Shown here in pieces: positions 62,619 to 64,000 of a stretch of DNA of 64,000 bases; the first letter of the stretch is position 1, and the number at the start of each line of letters is the position of its first letter. This DNA comes from Paenibacillus lutimineralis (GTDB taxonomy: Bacteria; Bacillota; Bacilli; Paenibacillales; Paenibacillaceae). Below the pieces are notes generated by a model that saw only the letters and a list, made by a program, of their open reading frames with translations, searched no databases and was not told the DNA's origin. The stretch is from positions 2,579,501-2,643,500 of the forward strand of contig NZ_CP034346.1 of assembly GCF_003991425.1 (NCBI RefSeq). Reading direction: 5' to 3'. Position numbers and translations under genes: made by a program.

Positions 62619-62652
62619 GAGCAACCTGATCAAAGGTTGTTCTTTTCTTTCC
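62619..62652 (+). terminator. Terminator after hfq
   Basis: GAGCAACCT (62619-62627) pairs with AGGTTGTTC (62634-62642), one wobble, then TTTTCTTTCC. Confidence 0.75.
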
Positions 62653-62738
62653 GACTAAGAATACTGGTCAGAGAAATACGATCATCTATCGAATCTGCTA
62701 TCAGGTGAGACTGGTATGAAGGGAGTCAGAGAAAATCA

Positions 62739-64000
62739 ATGTCTACTAAGAGACCTTCCAGACTGGAAAGGAGCAGCAAGCCGAGTCACAAGCCGGCCAA
62801 GCCGAAGGGAACAAAAAAGAGAAAACTTACGGCAAGACGGATTATGTGGACGTTATTTTTCACCGTAGCGATAGCCATTATATGTGCGATTGCGGGATAT
62901 CTCTATATTACCGTCAACGGTGAGAGGATCCTAAGCGAGAATGAAGATAAGATGTTTATTTATGAAACTTCGAAGGTATATGACCGCAATGGAAATATGA
63001 TGGGTGAATTGTCGGTGGACCGCAGCGAGCCTGTAGATTCCGATAAAATCCCTGATCTTGTTAAAAAAGCATTTGTAGCTACAGAAGATAGACGCTTCTA
63101 TGAACATAAAGGCGTTGACCTATGGTCTATCGGACGCGCTGCTGTGAAAGACGTCATGGCCCGTTCACTCGTTGAAGGGGGCAGTACGATTACGCAACAG
63201 CTCGCCAAGAACATCTTCTTAAGCCGCGACAAGACCTTCTTCCGTAAAGCAACCGAAATGTCGATTGCGATGGCACTCGAGAACCACAAGACGAAGGATG
63301 AGATCATTACACTCTATTTGAACCGGATTTTCTTCGGTCAGAAAGCGTATGGAATCAAGGCCGCGTCACAGCGTTATTTCGGAGTTAGCAACTTGGAAGA
63401 TCTGGAGCTGTGGCAAATCGCCTCTTTGGCGGCCATTCCAAAGGGCCCGTCCAAGTACAATCCGGTATCCAATCCGGAACTGTCCAAACAGCGTCGGGCA
63501 GTTGTACTTGATCTAATGTTTGAGCAAGGTTATATTTCGGCCGAGGAACGTGATGAAGCGAAAGCTGTGGATTATGACTATACTCCACCAGTGAAGAATG
63601 AGAGCTACCTGGCTTTCAAGGATTATGTCATTAAGGAAGCTGAGGAGAAATACGGGTTGACGGAAGACGACCTGAACCGCGGCGGATATAAGATTTATAC
63701 AACGATGGACGCTCAGGCACAGAAAGCTGTTGAGAAAGCGTTCGACAACGATGATTTCTTTGAGAAGAGTAAGGATGATCAGCCGGTTCAGGCTTCGATC
63801 GTCATTATGAATCATGAGAATGGCAGCTTGATTGCTCTGCTGGGCGGACGCGACTATCAGCGCAAAGGCTTCAGTCGTATTGAAAGCCGCAGACAGCCTG
63901 GTTCAGCCTTTAAACCGATCGTATCCTATGGCCCTGCGCTGGAGTCCGGCAAGTTCAACGTGAACTCGCAGATCAGCAATGAGAAGCAGTGCTTCGGCGA
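62739..64000 (+). CDS. Class A penicillin-binding protein, PBP1A-like, 3' end beyond window
   Basis: The first 420 residues of a bifunctional peptidoglycan synthase. A basic cytoplasmic tail (STKRPSRLERSSKPSHKPAK) precedes one membrane helix (WTLFFTVAIAIICAIAGYLY, about 36-56). The glycosyltransferase domain has VATEDRRFYEHKGVD (catalytic Glu about 115) and EGGSTITQQLAKNIFL; a linker follows, then the transpeptidase start with the active-site motif SRRQPGSAFKPI (SxxK). GGGAG lies about 13 bp before the ATG. It polymerises and crosslinks cell wall. The gene runs off the right edge; the SxN and KTG motifs are not in view. Confidence 0.92.
   Translation, partial: MSTKRPSRLERSSKPSHKPAKPKGTKKRKLTARRIMWTLFFTVAIAIICAIAGYLYITVNGERILSENEDKMFIYETSKVYDRNGNMMGELSVDRSEPVDSDKIPDLVKKAFVATEDRRFYEHKGVDLWSIGRAAVKDVMARSLVEGGSTITQQLAKNIFLSRDKTFFRKATEMSIAMALENHKTKDEIITLYLNRIFFGQKAYGIKAASQRYFGVSNLEDLELWQIASLAAIPKGPSKYNPVSNPELSKQRRAVVLDLMFEQGYISAEERDEAKAVDYDYTPPVKNESYLAFKDYVIKEAEEKYGLTEDDLNRGGYKIYTTMDAQAQKAVEKAFDNDDFFEKSKDDQPVQASIVIMNHENGSLIALLGGRDYQRKGFSRIESRRQPGSAFKPIVSYGPALESGKFNVNSQISNEKQCFG

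Overview
The window reads as a chromosomal segment of a spore-forming, plant-polysaccharide-degrading Firmicute, most likely a Paenibacillus. The reasons are an outer spore coat gene (cotE) followed by an amidoligase-like gene, mutS, mutL, miaA, hfq and a class A penicillin-binding protein; a GerA-type germination operon; secreted GH30, GH6 and GH5 enzymes with Fn3-CBM3 tails; strong purine-rich ribosome binding sites; and frequent hairpin-plus-T terminators. This is inference from gene content; no database was searched.

Layout. 1-4.4 kb: a truncated phosphotransferase, VOC and GNAT enzymes, a DUF1801 protein, then a divergent XRE-cupin regulator/LysE exporter pair sharing a well-formed promoter-operator. 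4.4-13 kb: an M50-like membrane protease, a secreted GH30, a phosphoglycerate-mutase-like phosphatase, then a GH6-GH5 cellulase pair behind a 0.6-kb leader with several hairpins. 13-22 kb: small housekeeping genes, a frameshifted alpha/beta hydrolase, a pseudouridine synthase/methyltransferase pair, an ABC exporter, an ABC ATPase and a prohibitin-like protein. 22-26.3 kb: a four-gene germinant receptor operon on the minus strand. 26.5-36 kb: an HD-GYP protein, a heavily decayed mprF, acetyltransferase, CPBP protease, a carbonic anhydrase/C-S lyase operon and a frameshifted M32 carboxypeptidase. 36-47.6 kb: a catabolic island with LacI regulator, CUT1 sugar ABC transporter, cytoplasmic Asp-box (sialidase-fold) protein, DHDPS-family aldolase, L-fucose isomerase, AraB-like kinase and a YhcH/YiaL protein. 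48-52 kb: an NMT1/SsuA-type ABC transporter and an aromatic-acid-exporter-like protein. 52-64 kb: cotE, amidoligase, mutS, mutL, a methyltransferase, miaA, hfq and the start of a pbp1A-like gene.

Most notable: (1) the sugar island, where an isomerase and kinase are present but the usual class II aldolase is not, and a DHDPS-family enzyme with an altered substrate motif sits in its place; its promoter carries a CcpA-type site exactly in the 17-bp spacer and five perfect 13-bp repeats over the transcription start; (2) an mprF carrying a nonsense codon, several frameshifts and an internal deletion, which cannot be a simple sequencing error; (3) a pair of 50-bp-periodic repeats arranged as a giant inverted repeat between mutS and mutL; (4) two copies of a MITE-like element with CAAAAAGTC/GACTTTTTG ends; (5) a structured leader ahead of the cellulases; (6) the cotE-amidoligase pairing. 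Two other genes (alpha/beta hydrolase, M32 peptidase) are each broken only by one extra base in a homopolymer, which may be sequencing error.
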